Assembly: GCF_000259255.1 (NCBI RefSeq)
Contig: NC_017737.1
Span: 186,001 to 250,000, forward strand
Source: Helicobacter cetorum MIT 00-7128
Lineage (GTDB): Bacteria; Campylobacterota; Campylobacteria; Campylobacterales; Helicobacteraceae
DNA length: 64,000 nucleotides
Direction of reading: 5' to 3'
The position numbers and the translations under genes are program-made. The stretch's first letter is position 1, and every line of letters starts with the position of its first letter. Under the pieces are notes generated by a model. The model worked only from the letters and a program-made list of their open reading frames with translations. It ran no database searches and had not been told where the DNA came from. Shown piece by piece: positions 26,953 to 35,913 of the stretch.

Positions 26953-28587
26953 TTAAAACTCCTCTACTTTATTAGTATGGTTATCAACCATAGCTTCAAT
27001 TATTGCCTTTAAGCTACCTAAATCAGTGCCATGACTTAATTTAATAGCCTCTTTAATAATCTCTTTTACTAGATTAGAATTTTCTATTTTTTCCTCTTCA
27101 AAAATCTCTGAATGCAGTAATTCAACTTTCTCTTCTTGATAATTTGACATGCGCTCAAACTCCTTTGTAATGTCTATAAATTCCCTTTCAGTGCCAAACT
27201 CTTTTTGCCATATTTTTGCAATCATCTCTAATTCACTATCACTAATTAGTTGGTGTGAAGTATTAGAGCGTAATTGATACTCTCTCTCGCATTCTAATAA
27301 GCGTCTTAAAATCAGCATACGAGCGTTCTTAGTAAAAGGACCGGGGGCATAATTGCCATCTTTTTTAAAATCACTACGATATTCTTGTTGCTCTCTAATT
27401 TCTTTAATGAAGTTTCTAAAATCATTCAAGGGTTGCAAATGCGTTTCTCCATTTTTGATAAACCCTTGCAAAGACTTATCCTCATTCACTAAAGTGCAAA
27501 CCCAACACCCAAAACGACTCCCTCCACAAGACTTCGTATTAGTATCTAGGATAAATTGGCATTCATCATTACTCGCCTTAGAATAAAGGCTGAATAATTC
27601 CTCATGTGATTTATTCCACTTAGGCATATTAAAATGGCTCAAATACCCCCACACATCATCTAATGACCAATCCACAATAGGGCGATAAATCAAAGTATTA
27701 GGATAATAATCATGTTTGCTAAAACCCTCTTCACTCACCACACGCTTTTCTACGCTCTTTTTACGCAAACTGCTCTCATTGCTACGAACTCCTAAAAGCA
27801 AAATGCATGAACCATGCTTGGCAATGATTTGTTCTATGGCTCGTTGAGCAGGGCGGATTTTTAATCTATCTGTGCACCATCTAAAAAAGCGTGTGGGACT
27901 TGGATAACCCTTACCAATAAGATTGGTGAAAAATTGCTCATTAGCATTAGGTTCTACTAGCTTGATTTCAAAGGGTAATCCTCTAGCATTTGCGTCTTTT
28001 TGAATAGATTCAATTAAATTAAGCAGATATTTTTCTACAACGGGTGATTCCACTAAAGTGTTAGAAACAATGGCATAGGTAGGATTAAGCATTTCTTTGG
28101 GCAAGTTGCATAACAACTCATAGAGCAGTTGTAACACGCATGAACTATCCTTGCCTCCACTAAAAGCTACAACCCATGCCTTTTTATGCTCTAAATAGCG
28201 TTTTTTCAATGCGTCTTTAGTGGTTTTAATTTGCGATAAAAGACACTCATCTAAACGCTCAAAAAGAGCGTAATCTTTAAGCTCTAAAAGCGAGCCATCC
28301 AAATAGCCAATATCAATATTTTTAAATTCATTTTCTAACCTTAAGGCCATCTCTCTAGCCTTAAAACTAGAAAAGCATGCTAAGAGAATTTTAAGGTTTT
28401 GGTTGTGATTAGTTGGGGGGGGGGGGGTAACTTGTCCTACTTGTTGGTTAATGAAATCACATACTTCTTCAAAAGTTTGAAAATTGATGCTCCCTTGAAC
28501 ATGCTCATTCAAATAAGCTTGCTTGGAACGAATATCAATTACACAATAAGACGAGTCGTAAGCTTTTGGGCTAACCCTATGTAACAA
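26953..28587 (-). CDS. dndC: Rhodanese-DndC fusion, DNA phosphorothioation sulfurtransferase, phase-variable
   Basis: Residues 1-110 are a rhodanese-like domain: CVIDIRSKQAYLNEHVQGSI at the front and a candidate persulfide Cys71 in LLACFSSFKAREM. From about 135 onward it is DndC, a PAPS-reductase-like enzyme that activates the DNA backbone and inserts sulfur: PP-loop SGGKDSS (143-149) and Fe-S cysteines in RWCTDRLKI and CGGSRFGCWVC. A run of 13 C on the coding strand (28415-28427) encodes PPPP (55-58) between the two halves of the rhodanese domain; any change not a multiple of 3 would cut the protein before Cys71. The present tract keeps the frame open. The start (TTG 28587) is uncertain because the frame stays open further upstream without an ATG. 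No dndA or dndB is nearby; sulfur may come from a housekeeping desulfurase. Confidence 0.85.
   Translation of the reverse strand: MLHRVSPKAYDSSYCVIDIRSKQAYLNEHVQGSINFQTFEEVCDFINQQVGQVTPPPPTNHNQNLKILLACFSSFKAREMALRLENEFKNIDIGYLDGSLLELKDYALFERLDECLLSQIKTTKDALKKRYLEHKKAWVVAFSGGKDSSCVLQLLYELLCNLPKEMLNPTYAIVSNTLVESPVVEKYLLNLIESIQKDANARGLPFEIKLVEPNANEQFFTNLIGKGYPSPTRFFRWCTDRLKIRPAQRAIEQIIAKHGSCILLLGVRSNESSLRKKSVEKRVVSEEGFSKHDYYPNTLIYRPIVDWSLDDVWGYLSHFNMPKWNKSHEELFSLYSKASNDECQFILDTNTKSCGGSRFGCWVCTLVNEDKSLQGFIKNGETHLQPLNDFRNFIKEIREQQEYRSDFKKDGNYAPGPFTKNARMLILRRLLECEREYQLRSNTSHQLISDSELEMIAKIWQKEFGTEREFIDITKEFERMSNYQEEKVELLHSEIFEEEKIENSNLVKEIIKEAIKLSHGTDLGSLKAIIEAMVDNHTNKVEEF
28415..28427 (-). repeat. 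Poly-C tract (13 nt on the coding strand) inside dndC
   Basis: Thirteen G on the plus strand. Long G/C runs in H. pylori-group genes mutate by slippage and act as on/off switches. At 13 the dndC frame is open; 12 or 14 would end translation before the catalytic half. Confidence 0.9.
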
Positions 28588-28674
28588 TTTATATGCCTTG
28601 TGCGAAGTTTTAATAAAAATATAGTTTACCTAAAAAACTTTCAATCTTAAAAACATAACAAAAATCAAGCCAAA

Positions 28675-28717
28675 TAAAAACTCAAAAACCCTTTTTAAGG
28701 TTTTTTGAGTTTTTTTA
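28675..28717 (-). terminator. Terminator of the malic enzyme gene
   Basis: CTCAAAAACC (28681-28690) pairs with GGTTTTTTGAG (28699-28709), flanked by A-runs on one side and seven T on the other, so it could work on either strand. On the minus strand it ends the malic enzyme mRNA ahead of dndC. The dndC promoter must lie in the remaining 90 bp (28588-28675). Confidence 0.8.
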
Positions 28718-28723
28718 GTAATT

Positions 28724-29986
28724 TTATAGCTTTTTTAATAATTCTTTTAAATACTCTCTGTATGCTTTTTCATCATAATCTTTTTTACGCCCTACGCCAT
28801 CTTTAATGGCCGCACTAGCGACTGCACTAGCGACTTCTACTAACGCTCTTTCATCAAAAGGCTTAGGAATAATATAGTCTTTTGAAAAACTAAGCGTTTT
28901 AAGATTGTAGGCTTTCAACACTTTTGGGCTTACTTCTTGTTTAGCTAAATTAGCCAAAGCGTATGCGGCAGCTAGTTTCATATTCTCTGTAATCTTAGTG
29001 GCATACACATCTAAAGCCCCCCTAAAAATATAAGGAAACCCCAAAACATTATTAATTTGATTAGGATAATCACTCCTTCCTGTGCCAATAATCGCATCGT
29101 CTCTCACTGCATGGATTTCTTCAGGTAAAATCTCTGGTGTAGGGTTAGCCAAAGCAAAAATAATGGGGTCTTTTGCCATAGACTTAATCATGTCTTTACT
29201 GACTAACCCCGCCAAAGAAAGCCCCAAAAACACATCAGCCCCTTTCATAGCCTCACTTAAAGTCCTATCTGTTGTTTCTATTTCAAATTCCTTTTTTTCC
29301 TTACTCAAATTGCTCCGACCACAATACACCACCCCCTTAGAATCGCATAATACAATATGTTTAACTCCAAGTTTTCTATACATTCTTGAACACGCAATAG
29401 CAGCCGCCCCTGCCCCACTCACCACGACTTTAATTCCATCAATTTTTTTACCATTAATTTCTAAGGCATTCAATAGAGCCGCACTAGAAATCACCGCCGT
29501 GCCATGCTGGTCGTCATGCATCACAGGGATTTGAACCTTTTCTTGGAGTTTTTGCTCTATATAGAAGCAATCAGGCGCCTTAATATCTTCTAAATTAATC
29601 CCCCCAAAGCTAGGGGCTAACGCCCTACAAATCTCTACAATCTCATCTCTATCTTTGGTATCTAGCTCTAAATCCACCACATCAATATTACTGAATTTCT
29701 TAAACAATAACCCCTTGCCTTCCATAACAGGCTTAGCCGCACTCGCTCCAATATCACCCAGTCCCAAAACCGCCGTGCCATTAGAAATCACTGCAACACT
29801 ATTAGCCTTATTAGTATAAGTATAAGCCAGCATTTCATCCTTAGCGATTTCTAAGCATGGCTCAGCCACCCCAGGACTATAAGCTAAAGACAAATCTCTA
29901 GCACTCTCACAAGCCTTAGTGATATTCATGCCAACCTTACCGCCAATGTGATACTCAAGCGCTTCTTTTTTAGTGTATTTAACCAT
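28724..29986 (-). CDS. NAD(P)-dependent malic enzyme
   Basis: Decarboxylates malate to pyruvate with reduction of NAD(P). The N-terminal malic domain has SLAYSPGVAEPCLEIA and NGTAVLGLGDIGASAAKPVMEGK; metal-site residues are in FGGINLEDIKAPDCF and PVMHDDQHGTAVI. The Rossmann part has VVVSGAGAAAIACSRM and FALANPTPEI. It is 420 residues, the short bacterial form without a phosphotransacetylase tail. I moved the start to the ATG at 29986 because AAGGAGC precedes it; an upstream frame extension has no such site. It is a single-gene unit with its own terminator. I do not recall this gene in H. pylori reference strains, so it looks accessory. Confidence 0.9.
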   Translation of the reverse strand: MVKYTKKEALEYHIGGKVGMNITKACESARDLSLAYSPGVAEPCLEIAKDEMLAYTYTNKANSVAVISNGTAVLGLGDIGASAAKPVMEGKGLLFKKFSNIDVVDLELDTKDRDEIVEICRALAPSFGGINLEDIKAPDCFYIEQKLQEKVQIPVMHDDQHGTAVISSAALLNALEINGKKIDGIKVVVSGAGAAAIACSRMYRKLGVKHIVLCDSKGVVYCGRSNLSKEKKEFEIETTDRTLSEAMKGADVFLGLSLAGLVSKDMIKSMAKDPIIFALANPTPEILPEEIHAVRDDAIIGTGRSDYPNQINNVLGFPYIFRGALDVYATKITENMKLAAAYALANLAKQEVSPKVLKAYNLKTLSFSKDYIIPKPFDERALVEVASAVASAAIKDGVGRKKDYDEKAYREYLKELLKKL

Positions 29987-30219
29987 TTTCGTTGCTCCTT
30001 GTTTGAATTGGATTATCAAGCGATTATACAAAGAAATTTTTAAGTATTTACAAAATTATTTTTAAGCAGGCTATAAAAGATTTGTTTTTTCATAGAGTGT
30101 TTAGCAAGTAAATATTTTAATCCTAAATACTCCCCAACAAAATGTTTTTAAATAAAAGATTTTAAGAAAGTCAATGCTTGATAAAAGGCAAAGTCATGCT
30201 AACTAGACTTATTTGAGAT

Positions 30220-30246
30220 TATATAGCTATCCTAGATAGCTATATA
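30220..30246 (-). terminator. Perfect hairpin after the small lipoprotein gene
   Basis: TATATAGCTATC (30220-30231), loop CTA, GATAGCTATATA (30235-30246): a perfect 12-bp stem, 18 bp beyond the lipoprotein stop. There is no strong T-run, so termination is likely but not certain. The rest of 30032-30264 shows nothing else. Confidence 0.5.
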
Positions 30247-30264
30247 AGAACTAAAAGACATCAT

Positions 30265-30630
30265 TTAGTTTGCGGGAGTGCCCTCAACAAGAATGCAAGT
30301 TGTCCCAGCTGGCACTGCCATCCACCATAAAGCAGGGATATGGTCTATAACCATAGTCATGTTCGCAAGCTTAGTGGCATCAGGCTTATAATGTGCCAAT
30401 GCTTTATCTATTGCTTGTTGCTCCAAATCGGCAAGCTTACTCTTATCTTTTACATAATCATCAAAATGCCATGACCAATCTAATTTGCAAGCATTCGCTG
30501 AAACCTTATCGCTACCTGAAACCGTGGGCTTAGCATTTGTATTAAAAGGCCCTAAATTAGCGCTACACCCCACCAATAATGAAAACAAAGCTACAGCCCC
30601 AACTTTTAACACCGACCTACATGCCCTCAT
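30265..30630 (-). CDS. Small lipoprotein of unknown function (121 aa)
   Basis: The signal sequence MRACRSVLKVGAVALFSLLV ends in the lipobox LLVGC, so lipidation at Cys22 and envelope location are likely. The mature part contains NACKLDWSWHFDDYVKDKSK and ends PAGTTCILVEGTPAN, with two more Cys that could pair. It somewhat resembles small TRL-type lipoproteins, but I cannot confirm a family. It stands alone between malic enzyme and the glycosyltransferase; the spacer upstream (30631-30893) is A/T-rich and empty. Confidence 0.75.
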   Translation of the reverse strand: MRACRSVLKVGAVALFSLLVGCSANLGPFNTNAKPTVSGSDKVSANACKLDWSWHFDDYVKDKSKLADLEQQAIDKALAHYKPDATKLANMTMVIDHIPALWWMAVPAGTTCILVEGTPAN

Positions 30631-30893
30631 GAGAAACTCCTTTGGAGAAATAAAAAATTATTGCTTATTATAGTGATTTAAAGCTAATTATTGTTTATCT
30701 CAACTCAAATATTATTTATAGAAATTTTTTATTACGATTTTCAAATAATTAAAATACAACAAAAACATTATATAGTAGTGTTATCTACGCAGTTGTAATG
30801 TTTGCAAGTCAACCGATTAACTACAAATTAGATTGCTCGCATCAGATTATATAAATTGCATAAAGTTTAATAGAGATAAAAAATTAAAAATCC

Positions 30894-32232
30894 CTATATT
30901 TCAATCCCTAGCTTTAAAAACATGTCTTTTAGGCGTTTTTCATAGGTGTGTTTGGTTGAAGCTTCCTTAAAGGCTTGTTTTCTAATTTGTTCTAGCTCAT
31001 TCTTATGCTCTAAATAATACTTAGCCTTAGAAATCAAATCTTCTTTGTCCTTATAAAAAATCATACTATCTTTAGAAAATAACTTTTCTAAATCTGGGTT
31101 ATAGGTGGTCAAATACGCACCCCCACTCATAGGAGCATCAAAATCTCTTAATTTCATATTGACCCAATCAGCCAACGAATTTCCAATGCCTCCCACTCCA
31201 AGCACGATTTCGCATTCATTAAAAAATTGATTAGTTTCTTCTAAAGCAATGCGTCCTCCAAAGCCATTACCATAAGCTTTCACATTCAATCCTGCATCTT
31301 TTAAAGCCTGAATCAACTCAGCCCTTATGCCATAATTACCTCCCACAAAACCAATATCATATTTTTTTTTGACATTTTCTAAGGGATAGTAAAACTCTGT
31401 GCTACTAGCCAAGGGGAAATAAAAAGCCGGTGTGCCTTCTTTATTGATATGCTCTATTCTTTCGGGGGCAGTGCTCAAGGCCACATCAATAAAGGGTAAA
31501 ATTGCATGCGTACCAAGATGGTTATTGAAATCATAAGTATGTCTATCGTCCATTTGCAAGTTTAAAATTTTTAAATCTTTATGAGCATGCTTGATTCCTA
31601 GCAAATCTCTTGGCGTATAGTTCCACCCCCAACCCTGAATAATTAAAAAATCTACTTTAGGATTAGCATTCTCTAAAATCTCTAAAATCTTGGTGGTGTT
31701 TACATAGGAATTGGCTTCTTTATATAAATGTATGCGACCATTAGCAAACCCATAATGACTTGTGCCATAACTCCCATCATCTTTATAAAATAAATACAGC
31801 TTCTTGCATACTTTTTCTAAATCTTGGATAAAGCCACTCTTATCTTGGTGCTCATCATTACCAGCAAATAAAACCACCGGCTTTCTGTCCTTAAACTTCG
31901 CTCTAAATTTCTCATCAAAACCACGGAGTTTCAAAAGCTCTTCATTGTAAGCTTTGAAGTCTATACTATCCCAAGATTTAAAGTCCATCCTTTGTAAAAT
32001 GGGGGGGGGGGGTAGATGCTTGGTAATATGATAGCTCATGCTCTCGTTGGTATTGCCAACTCTTTTCATCAGTCATCATTAATTTCGTGTGTGCCTCCAC
32101 AATAGAATAACGCCATGCTCTTAGAAAATTCTCTGTTTTTTTCAAGCCTAACAAACGCAAAATTTTTTTGGCTACTAAAATAGCTGACAAATTCAATCCT
32201 TTAATTGTTTTGATATAAAAATTGTAGCACAC
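30894..32232 (-). CDS. CgeB-like glycosyltransferase, out of frame at a poly-C tract
   Basis: Two overlapping frames make one gene. The upstream frame (31978-32232, GTG start, MCYNFYIKTIKGLNLSAILV..YYQAST) meets 12 C on the coding strand (32001-32012) and stops soon after. The downstream frame (to 30894) continues PPPILQRMDFKSWDSIDF and holds the enzyme: RKPVVLFAGNDEHQDKSGFI, FLIIQGWGWNYTPRDLL, ALSTAPERIEHINK, YDIGFVGGNYGIRAELI, GVGGIGNSLADWVNMKLRDF. This is a two-domain glycosyltransferase of the CgeB/DUF3880 type, likely acting on LPS or surface protein. One C fewer (11) or two more would give 445 residues. The downstream frame also has an ATG at 32069 that could start a 391-aa product without the tract. 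Confidence 0.7.
32001..32012 (-). repeat. Poly-C tract (12 nt on the coding strand) in the glycosyltransferase gene
   Basis: Twelve G on the plus strand at the point where the two reading frames of the gene join. Frame arithmetic shows that 11 or 14 would be in frame, so the present state is off. Confidence 0.9.
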
Positions 32233-32236
32233 ATGG

Positions 32237-32242
32237 TATAAT
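32237..32242 (+). promoter_or_regulatory. -10 box (TATAAT) for the plus-strand glycosyltransferase; implies a leaderless mRNA
   Basis: GGTATAATTTGGTCT leads straight into the ATG at 32250. Only 7 nt separate the -10 from the start codon, so transcription would begin at or within 1-2 nt of it. No Shine-Dalgarno sequence is present, in agreement with leaderless translation. Confidence 0.5.
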
Positions 32243-32249
32243 TTGGTCT

Positions 32250-33619
32250 ATGAAAATCCTCTACACCACAGAACAATTTTATCCTTTGCAAACCGGTTTA
32301 GCTACAGCAGATTATCATTTTGCTTTGAGTTTGACAAATCTAGGTCATGAAGTTTATGTCGTAACTATGGATAGCTTTCAAAACAAAAGAATTGAGAGAA
32401 CAGGCAAAAAGATAATCTTAGAAGAACCTTTCAAAAAAGAAGCTATAGAGATTTCACCTAATTTGTTTGTAATAGAATTTGATTTTCGCACTACGGAATA
32501 CCCCATTTGGTGTGGCGAGATAAATAATTATCGCTACTTTGTGCAAGAATTTGTGTGTGATTTGCTCATCGTCTCAGCATTCTTTACTTTCACAGGAGAT
32601 TTATTGTGGGAGAGCTTGAATGAGCTTAAGGCAACAAAGAAAGTGTTGCGTTCCCATGGTGAAAGTGCTTTGGCTAATTATTTGAGATTAAACCAACCCA
32701 CAAAACCAACAAAAAAGCAAGTTTTTAAAGACTTTATTAAAAATTTACTCCTATCTTTTGGTTTAACCCTTAAAAGAGAGCCTAATTTTTGGCATTTTAC
32801 CATCACAAACGCCCCTACAACAAATACACAAAAAGCCTTAGATGTTACCCCTTATGAAAGTTATATGCCTTATCTAATCTTTTTATTAAAGCGTTTTCTT
32901 TCCTGTCTGGATAAAGTCTATTTTTTACACGACAAATCCCATGCGATTGATTTCCTAACCCCCCTTTGCAAAAGCGTGGGCATTTTACCTAACGGCGTGT
33001 TTCAAAAAGACATCACGCCCCCTAAAACGATTCTTGCTTCTTATTGTGGGGCATTAACGAGAGAGAGAGAGAGAGTAAAAGCCTTAGTGCATTACTAGAA
33101 AACCCCTTTGTTTTGAATGTGTCTAACTTCTACAAAGCCAAAGGACAGGACTTTGTTTTAAGAGCTTTTTATCTCTCTAAATGCAGCATTCCGCTGATAT
33201 TTATCGGTAATTTTATAGAGAATAACACCCTAATAGACTTGCAGGCTTTGAAATTAAAGTTAGACAAAAAACATGGCTATAAAGAAGTGTATTTTTTCAA
33301 AAAAATCCAAAGAGAGAGTGTGTGCTTAGCCTTTTTAAAGACCACTTTATTCTTGCATGCAAGCATAGATGAAGCTTTTCCTATGGTTATATTAGAATGC
33401 TTGCAACACGCTACACCTTATTGTTGCACTGATGTAGGAAATGTAAGAAATTATCTCAAAGAGTTGTTAGTCAATACAGAACAAGAAATGGGCGAAAAAA
33501 TCAACGCTTTACTCTCTAGCCCTAGCTATTATGAGAGTGTCTCCAAAAAATTACACGAAATTGTTAAAGACTATACTTACGAGAGCATTGCTAAAGAATT
33601 TTTAAAAGAGATTGAGTAA
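32250..33619 (+). CDS. GT4-type glycosyltransferase, out of frame at a GA repeat
   Basis: The first frame (32250-33098) holds the N-terminal Rossmann domain: MKILYTTEQFYPLQTGLATA, LTNLGHEVYVVTMD, KVLRSHGESALANY. It runs into (GA)8.5 at 33059-33075 and stops at 33098. The second frame (33044-33619) holds the C-terminal domain: PFVLNVSNFYKAKGQDFVLR, LIFIGNF, and the nucleotide-sugar site LHASIDEAFPMVILECLQ. Removal of one GA unit joins them as TRERESKSLSALLENPF to give about 455 residues. Currently off. It probably modifies LPS or another surface glycan, in opposite orientation to the CgeB-like gene, with only 17 bp between start codons. Confidence 0.75.
33059..33075 (+). repeat. (GA)8.5 dinucleotide repeat in the glycosyltransferase gene
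   Basis: An uninterrupted GA run of 17 nt exactly where the two reading frames overlap. Dinucleotide AG/GA runs are known slippage switches in Helicobacter surface-antigen genes. Confidence 0.9.
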
Positions 33620-33695
33620 TAACTACATCAAAAATTAGATAAGTCATACTATTTTCAATTATAGTGTATAATTTAAAAACTCTCAAGGCAACCAT

Positions 33696-33743
33696 ATGGA
33701 ATTGATAAAAATAGAAATTTCAAACTTTAGGTCTATAAATTGA
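33696..33743 (+). pseudogene. Start of a lost AAA/RecF-like ATPase gene (15 codons)
   Basis: The plus strand reads MELIKIEISNFRSIN then a stop. This is the usual N-terminus of RecF/OLD-type ATPases (xLIKIxIxNFRSIx). No continuation is found downstream, where rloB arrives from the other strand. It appears to be the stump left when another defence ATPase gene was replaced at this site. Confidence 0.45.
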
Positions 33744-33782
33744 ACAATTTTTCTTGTCGCTTAAGAAGCCCTCCACATAGAA

Positions 33783-34472
33783 TTAATTCTCTGTCTTTTG
33801 TTTAAACAAATTCAGTTCTTTTATCAGCACATGCATATTGGTATAACTATTAAAATTTTTAAGGTCTTTTTCCAAATCTATTTCTAACAATTTAAACTCT
33901 TTTTTAAATTTTTTCTCTATCTTTTCAGCATGTTCTACAGCTATTGTCAATCTTGCCTTATTGCCACTTCTTTCTTCAATAAGTTTTCTAAATTTATCTT
34001 TACTATAATCTCCTTTAGAATAATCACGACAATACTTCTTTTTTACTTCACTAACAAGCCATTCACTGCCATAGAAAGGCTTATTATGACAATATTCAAA
34101 ATGCAACAATATCCAAAATTCAAAACAAGGTTTAGATATAATAGGTTTCATTCTATTCTCTTTAGTTTCTTGTAGGGCTTTCTCAAGTGTTTCATGTTTA
34201 TCCACATCCATCACACAAAATACTTTGTCAAAATTCTCTCCTCTATTTTTTGCAGTATTTAATATTTGCGATGGACTAGAATGTTTTGCAGGAATAACGC
34301 GAACTATATCTTTAGGTCTAAGATAGTCTTTTAAAGCCAAAAAATAATTAGGCTCTGTTTTTTCTCCTTCACAGACAATTAAAACCCTCGATTTTTGTTC
34401 TTGGCTAGGGTTTTTTCTAGACTCTTGTTTGCGTGCCCTTCTTTTTTTAAACAATTCATCACTGCCCATCAA
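33783..34472 (-). CDS. rloB: RloB family protein (Toprim-like), partner of RloA
   Basis: A 229-residue protein with RVLIVCEGEKTEPNYFLALK near the N-terminus and KVFCVMDVDKHE, giving the acidic E..DxD pattern of a Toprim-like nuclease core, then FEFWILLHFEYCHNKPF. RloB was first named as a restriction-linked ORF in Campylobacter; RloA/RloB pairs resemble AbiL abortive-infection systems. The start (ATG 34472) overlaps the end of rloA by 14 bp, so the two are coupled. The start region is very basic (KKRRARKQESRK). A nucleic-acid target is likely by family but not shown. Confidence 0.8.
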   Translation of the reverse strand: MMGSDELFKKRRARKQESRKNPSQEQKSRVLIVCEGEKTEPNYFLALKDYLRPKDIVRVIPAKHSSPSQILNTAKNRGENFDKVFCVMDVDKHETLEKALQETKENRMKPIISKPCFEFWILLHFEYCHNKPFYGSEWLVSEVKKKYCRDYSKGDYSKDKFRKLIEERSGNKARLTIAVEHAEKIEKKFKKEFKLLEIDLEKDLKNFNSYTNMHVLIKELNLFKQKTEN

Positions 34473-35742
34473 ACTGTTCCAAAATCATATCTAAATAGGG
34501 AATTGCACCAAAACGCCCTTCTAGGTAAAGTTTTTCAATATCTCGTGTCTCTTTTCTAATAAAGAAATCACTCAATGGATAAAGCTTTGTGGCGCTGTAT
34601 TGCTTTTCGCAAAACCAAATTTGGTCTTTTCTAAAAATATTTTTACGAAGCAAAGATGTTGCATGGGTATTAAAAATAAGTTGAGCATTATTAGCATTAA
34701 AACTACTATGAAAATAATCTATAATGCGCTCACAAAGCAAAGGGTGTAAACCAGCATCTATCTCATCTACAACTAGTATATTTCCCTTTTCAAATGAGTC
34801 CATCATAGGCCCTAGAAAGGCAAAAAGTTTTTGTGTGCCATTTGATTCCTTCCCAAGAGGTAAGAAAGCTTGTTGCCCATTCTCGTTAGCATGTAAAAAA
34901 TTGGCCTGTTTAATTTCCTTTTTTTCATTAACAAATTGTTCAAAAAAATGTTTAATGAGAGCATCTTTTTCTTTTTCTTTCTCAAAACTTTCTTTGAGCT
35001 TTTCCGTATTGACTGTTTTTATTTTTATATCCTTGATCCCTATGTCAGCACTTTTTAGCCATTGTAAAATTCTTTGTTTTGATTCTTCTTTTCCTTCTAA
35101 GCATTGCTCTATACTAAATTCTGGATCAAACCCTTTCATACTCATAAACTTTAATTTATGAGAAAACCACGCATATACTTTCTGTAATTGGGAGTTGTTA
35201 TTTTGGTCGCCAATAGATAGAAAGAGCGCGTTGTCTCTTGTTGCTTGTTGCAAAAGAGTTCCTTTTTTAAGGTTGTTGCCAATTTTCCATTCATACTTTT
35301 GACTCTTTTCTTGATAAATACGCTGAAACCAGCATTGTTCGCGTCCCTTAGGATAGGCAAAAAGCCATTCTTCTAAAATACGCTCCTTACAATAAGCAAA
35401 TCCATATTGATATTTAATATTTTCTTGAATAAAAGTTACTTCAAATTCTGTAGGCTCATTGTTCTTAAAGATAGAGGGATCGAAAGATAAAGGAGTATCA
35501 GAATTGTTCCTTGCACTTTCCAATACGATTTCTCGCATAATATATAATGCTCCAACAAAATTTGTTTTTCCAGAAGCATTAGCCCCATAAATAGCCGTTG
35601 TTTTTAGCAAACGCTCTTTTTTATGTGTATCGGTTACAAAAGTATATCTTTCTCTTTCGTCTGGTTGAGAATTTGCACTCATCAATAGCGTTTGTTCTTC
35701 TTCAAAAGAACAGAAATTTTTAAGTCTAAAGCTAATCAGCAT
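34459..35742 (-). CDS. rloA: RloA family AAA ATPase
   Basis: A 427-residue ATPase of the COG1106 type. It starts MLISFRLKNFCSFEEEQTLL, with Walker A GANASGKTN (near 56-64), LPLGKESNGTQKLFAFLGPM as ABC-like signature, and Walker B NILVVDEIDAGLHPLLCERI, then NTHATSLL. With RloB it forms a two-gene system related to AbiL and OLD-like anti-phage defence. It is read away from the 36-47 kb gene train but on the same strand; about 170 bp upstream (35743-35913) hold only A/T-rich promoter-like DNA. Confidence 0.85.
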   Translation of the reverse strand: MLISFRLKNFCSFEEEQTLLMSANSQPDERERYTFVTDTHKKERLLKTTAIYGANASGKTNFVGALYIMREIVLESARNNSDTPLSFDPSIFKNNEPTEFEVTFIQENIKYQYGFAYCKERILEEWLFAYPKGREQCWFQRIYQEKSQKYEWKIGNNLKKGTLLQQATRDNALFLSIGDQNNNSQLQKVYAWFSHKLKFMSMKGFDPEFSIEQCLEGKEESKQRILQWLKSADIGIKDIKIKTVNTEKLKESFEKEKEKDALIKHFFEQFVNEKKEIKQANFLHANENGQQAFLPLGKESNGTQKLFAFLGPMMDSFEKGNILVVDEIDAGLHPLLCERIIDYFHSSFNANNAQLIFNTHATSLLRKNIFRKDQIWFCEKQYSATKLYPLSDFFIRKETRDIEKLYLEGRFGAIPYLDMILEQFDGQ

Positions 35743-35913
35743 ACTTTATTTCCATTTTTGAACTATTTTAGTTCCAAATTTTAACATTTTTTGTTAAAAC
35801 TACTATTAAGGTTTAACATTGATGCCATTTTATAGATTTTCAAATTTTTGTTTTTTAGATATCATTTCTATGTGTCATTGCATAAAAGTCTTTTTGTGTA
35901 AATTTCTTAAGCC

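Noticed and set aside
23431-28587. Complete Dnd restriction arm (dndFGH) or dndB
   Set aside because: No genes with those features are found within the window; only C, D and E functions are visible.
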